Virus record (IMG/VR): IMGVR_UViG_3300025536_000019
Location: 1-48,280 of that record
Strand: one strand, 5' to 3'
Source: a virus
DNA length: 48,280 nt
Shown: in pieces, positions 46,832-48,280 of the stretch
Position numbering within the stretch: position 1 is the stretch's first letter
Layout: each line of letters opens with the position of its first letter
Translations under genes and position numbers: made by a program
Notes under the pieces: model-generated
The model's input: only the letters and a program-made list of their open reading frames with translations
Databases searched by the model: none
What the model was told of the DNA's origin: nothing

Positions 46832-48280
46832 ATGGCCGAACAACCATTCAATGAAAAGGGATACACGGTGGATGGCCCCGGAGGTACGGCACTTGGCGCG
46901 TACAATACGCCACCTTCATCAGCCCCGGTTGTAGCCGCCCCCATTTCTTCAACCCCGGTTACTTCAGGCGTAACACAGCCCTATACGTCAGCATTTACTG
47001 ATCCTAATCTTGGTGAACAAAATAATACTGGTCTCACTGCAAAATCAGTATCGTACGCGGGTACATCGCCCGGAATAAATTTACAGGATGCTACCTATGA
47101 ACAGGTGACGGGTGTTTTTGGGCCGTCAGGAATCGACTACTATGGCATTCAGCGAAAAGCAAACGGACGGTTCGTAATCACTGACGCGAACCTGAAGGCG
47201 CTTTCTGAAAATGTAAACAAGAATGCGATTGCGTCTTCGTCTGACAGTGTGGTTGCGGGGGAACAATCTGTTACGAACGCGGTGCAGGGTTTGAACGCAC
47301 CAACGACCGGTGAGACTGATGCACAAACTGCATCGGCAAAATACATTTCATTACTTGACGAGCAGATGGCGTCGCTCGAAGCGCGTCGAAAATCTGAAAC
47401 TGATGCAATCAATGCGGGATTCGACGTTGCCAAAACACGACTTGAAGGTCAGCAAAAAGATGAGACCGGATCGACCGCGGCGACACTCGCGCGCATCGGT
47501 GGCTATCTTGGCCCGTCAGCGTCGGCGACTGGCGCCCTTTTGAAACTGGCGCAGGAGCATAAATATCAGATGCTCGACCTTGAAGCAAAAAGGTCATCGG
47601 CAATAAACGAAGCAAATAATGCGATAACGGACAAGCAGTTTACACTCGCACGCGCAAAACTGCAGGAGGTAAAAGACATCGAAGCTGAAGTCTATAATCG
47701 CAAGCAGGACTTTTTCAATAACACTATCAAAGTGCAGCAGGAGGCGCGTCAACAGGACGAAGCTGTGCGCACTCAAATTAAGGACGACCTTGAAAAATTG
47801 TCGCTCCTTGAACCGTCGCAGGTGCCGTCTGATAAGAAGGCTGAAATCGATCAGTTCTACGGCGTTGCAGGATTCACAGATAAGTATCTTTCGGTTGCCT
47901 CTTCTGCAGCAAAAGCAAAATCGCAAAAGGACGTCCTTGAAACACAGCAAAAAATGCTTGACCTCCTTCAGGATATCCCTCAAGGACAGGAGGTTCGTTT
48001 TCCCGATGGCACAAGTTATACCGGTATCGGAAAGGTATCGGACATCACTACATATCTTCAGACTGATGCCGATGGTATCTCACACCTCGTCACATACAAT
48101 AAGGGCAATAAGAACGTTTCTGTGCAGTCACTTGGCGCAATCGGTAAGCCGTCAGGGGGTAGTGGAGGAAGTGCGGCGGGTGGCGTCTCTGGTGTCGACC
48201 CAACGACCGTAGACAATGTGGTTTCGACGTTCCAGATCACCATGGAGCAGAATAAGGATGCGACGAGCCGCTACTATGAC
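46832..48280 (+). CDS. Virion internal/ejection-like protein, 5' part (gene continues at 100-354)
   Basis: Starts ATG 46832 (context AAATCTATGG) and stays open to the contig end; it continues at position 100, since 1-99 repeats the end, for a total of 567 residues. The N-terminal 70 residues are Pro/Ser/Val-rich; then a globular part, followed by long helices (about 165-320: SLLDEQMASLEARRKSETDA and AKLQEVKDIEAEVYNRKQDF) typical of coiled-coil ejection proteins, and a glycine hinge (GGSGGSAAGG). It precedes the 1520-residue internal protein. Function by context. Confidence 0.8.
   Translation, partial: MAEQPFNEKGYTVDGPGGTALGAYNTPPSSAPVVAAPISSTPVTSGVTQPYTSAFTDPNLGEQNNTGLTAKSVSYAGTSPGINLQDATYEQVTGVFGPSGIDYYGIQRKANGRFVITDANLKALSENVNKNAIASSSDSVVAGEQSVTNAVQGLNAPTTGETDAQTASAKYISLLDEQMASLEARRKSETDAINAGFDVAKTRLEGQQKDETGSTAATLARIGGYLGPSASATGALLKLAQEHKYQMLDLEAKRSSAINEANNAITDKQFTLARAKLQEVKDIEAEVYNRKQDFFNNTIKVQQEARQQDEAVRTQIKDDLEKLSLLEPSQVPSDKKAEIDQFYGVAGFTDKYLSVASSAAKAKSQKDVLETQQKMLDLLQDIPQGQEVRFPDGTSYTGIGKVSDITTYLQTDADGISHLVTYNKGNKNVSVQSLGAIGKPSGGSGGSAAGGVSGVDPTTVDNVVSTFQITMEQNKDATSRYYD
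48182..48280. repeat. Terminal direct repeat, right copy (circular overlap)
   Basis: Identical to 1-99. See the left copy. Confidence 0.95.

Noticed and set aside
46072-46944. Proline-rich minus-strand frames opposite the glycine-rich fibre
   Set aside because: Poly-proline is simply the complement of GGN glycine codons; no start context or neighbours.
1-48280. CRISPR array, rRNA or insertion sequence
   Set aside because: No regularly spaced repeat-spacer structure, no rRNA-like conserved stretch and no transposase motif were found by eye on either strand.
1-48280. Alternative genetic code (TGA read as glycine, as in Gracilibacteria)
   Set aside because: TGA is used as stop at well-placed gene ends (for example 9943, 16138, 18499 and 31410 with overlapping starts) and no recognised domain contains an in-frame TGA.

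Overview
The window is one complete, circular phage genome of about 48,181 bp. Its last 99 bases (48182-48280) repeat its first 99 exactly, so the sequence was cut open inside a gene: a virion protein begins at 46832 and ends at 354. The virion is podovirus-like. There is a large portal, scaffold-like and capsid genes, a tail nozzle, fibres and two large internal (ejection) proteins, but no tape measure, tail tube or sheath. Stops are TAA, TAG and TGA, so the standard code is used. The host is probably a Patescibacteria (CPR/Parcubacteria-like) bacterium: the small secreted muramidase-like protein at 7041-7484 matches a pattern I know from those genomes, and gene starts almost never show a Shine-Dalgarno. 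That host call is inference.

Four transcription blocks are visible. (1) Plus strand, 28150 through the origin to 7484: XerC/D-like integrase, terminase subunits, an initiator-like tRNA-Met, portal, scaffold-like protein, a structured capsid leader, decoration and major capsid proteins, spike and fibre proteins including two glycine-rich ones, nozzle, two ejection proteins, then lysis (holin, cysteine-peptidase endolysin, second holin-like protein, muramidase-like protein). (2) Minus strand, 11875 to 7478: HTH protein, SSB-like protein, PD-(D/E)XK exonuclease, small proteins, dNMP kinase, HNH endonuclease. (3) Plus strand, 12037-18258: TOPRIM primase with a C-terminal zinc finger, YopX-like protein, P-loop ATPase, NUMOD4/HNH endonuclease, a frameshifted Dam-like methylase, a second methyltransferase, SNF2-like helicase, endonuclease-like protein. 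(4) Minus strand, 27429 to 18221: an acidic-protein operon (27429-24570) closed by a strong terminator, then an accessory operon with RHH regulator, membrane micro-proteins, a metallothionein-like peptide, Fic protein, HAD phosphatase and DnaQ-like exonuclease.

No DNA polymerase or ribonucleotide reductase is seen; the phage supplies primase, ATPase, SSB-like protein and nucleases and presumably borrows the host polymerase. The integrase and candidate regulators suggest a temperate life style. The integrase promoter overlaps a dif-like sequence, a plausible attP for Xer-type integration.

The most unusual theme is translation initiation. At least twelve gene junctions are a stop codon, one T, then ATG (TAATATG, TAGTATG or TGATATG) without a Shine-Dalgarno. 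Promoters for the integrase and the RHH gene place the expected transcript start at or within 1-2 nt of the ATG (leaderless). The phage also carries a tRNA-CAU with initiator-type features. Other items to check are an 87-nt double hairpin before the ATPase, a 38-bp perfect palindrome, a 720-bp non-coding region with iteron-like repeats, and a promoter-terminator unit before the capsid genes. Many micro-genes (29-56 aa) lie between the larger genes and are listed below.
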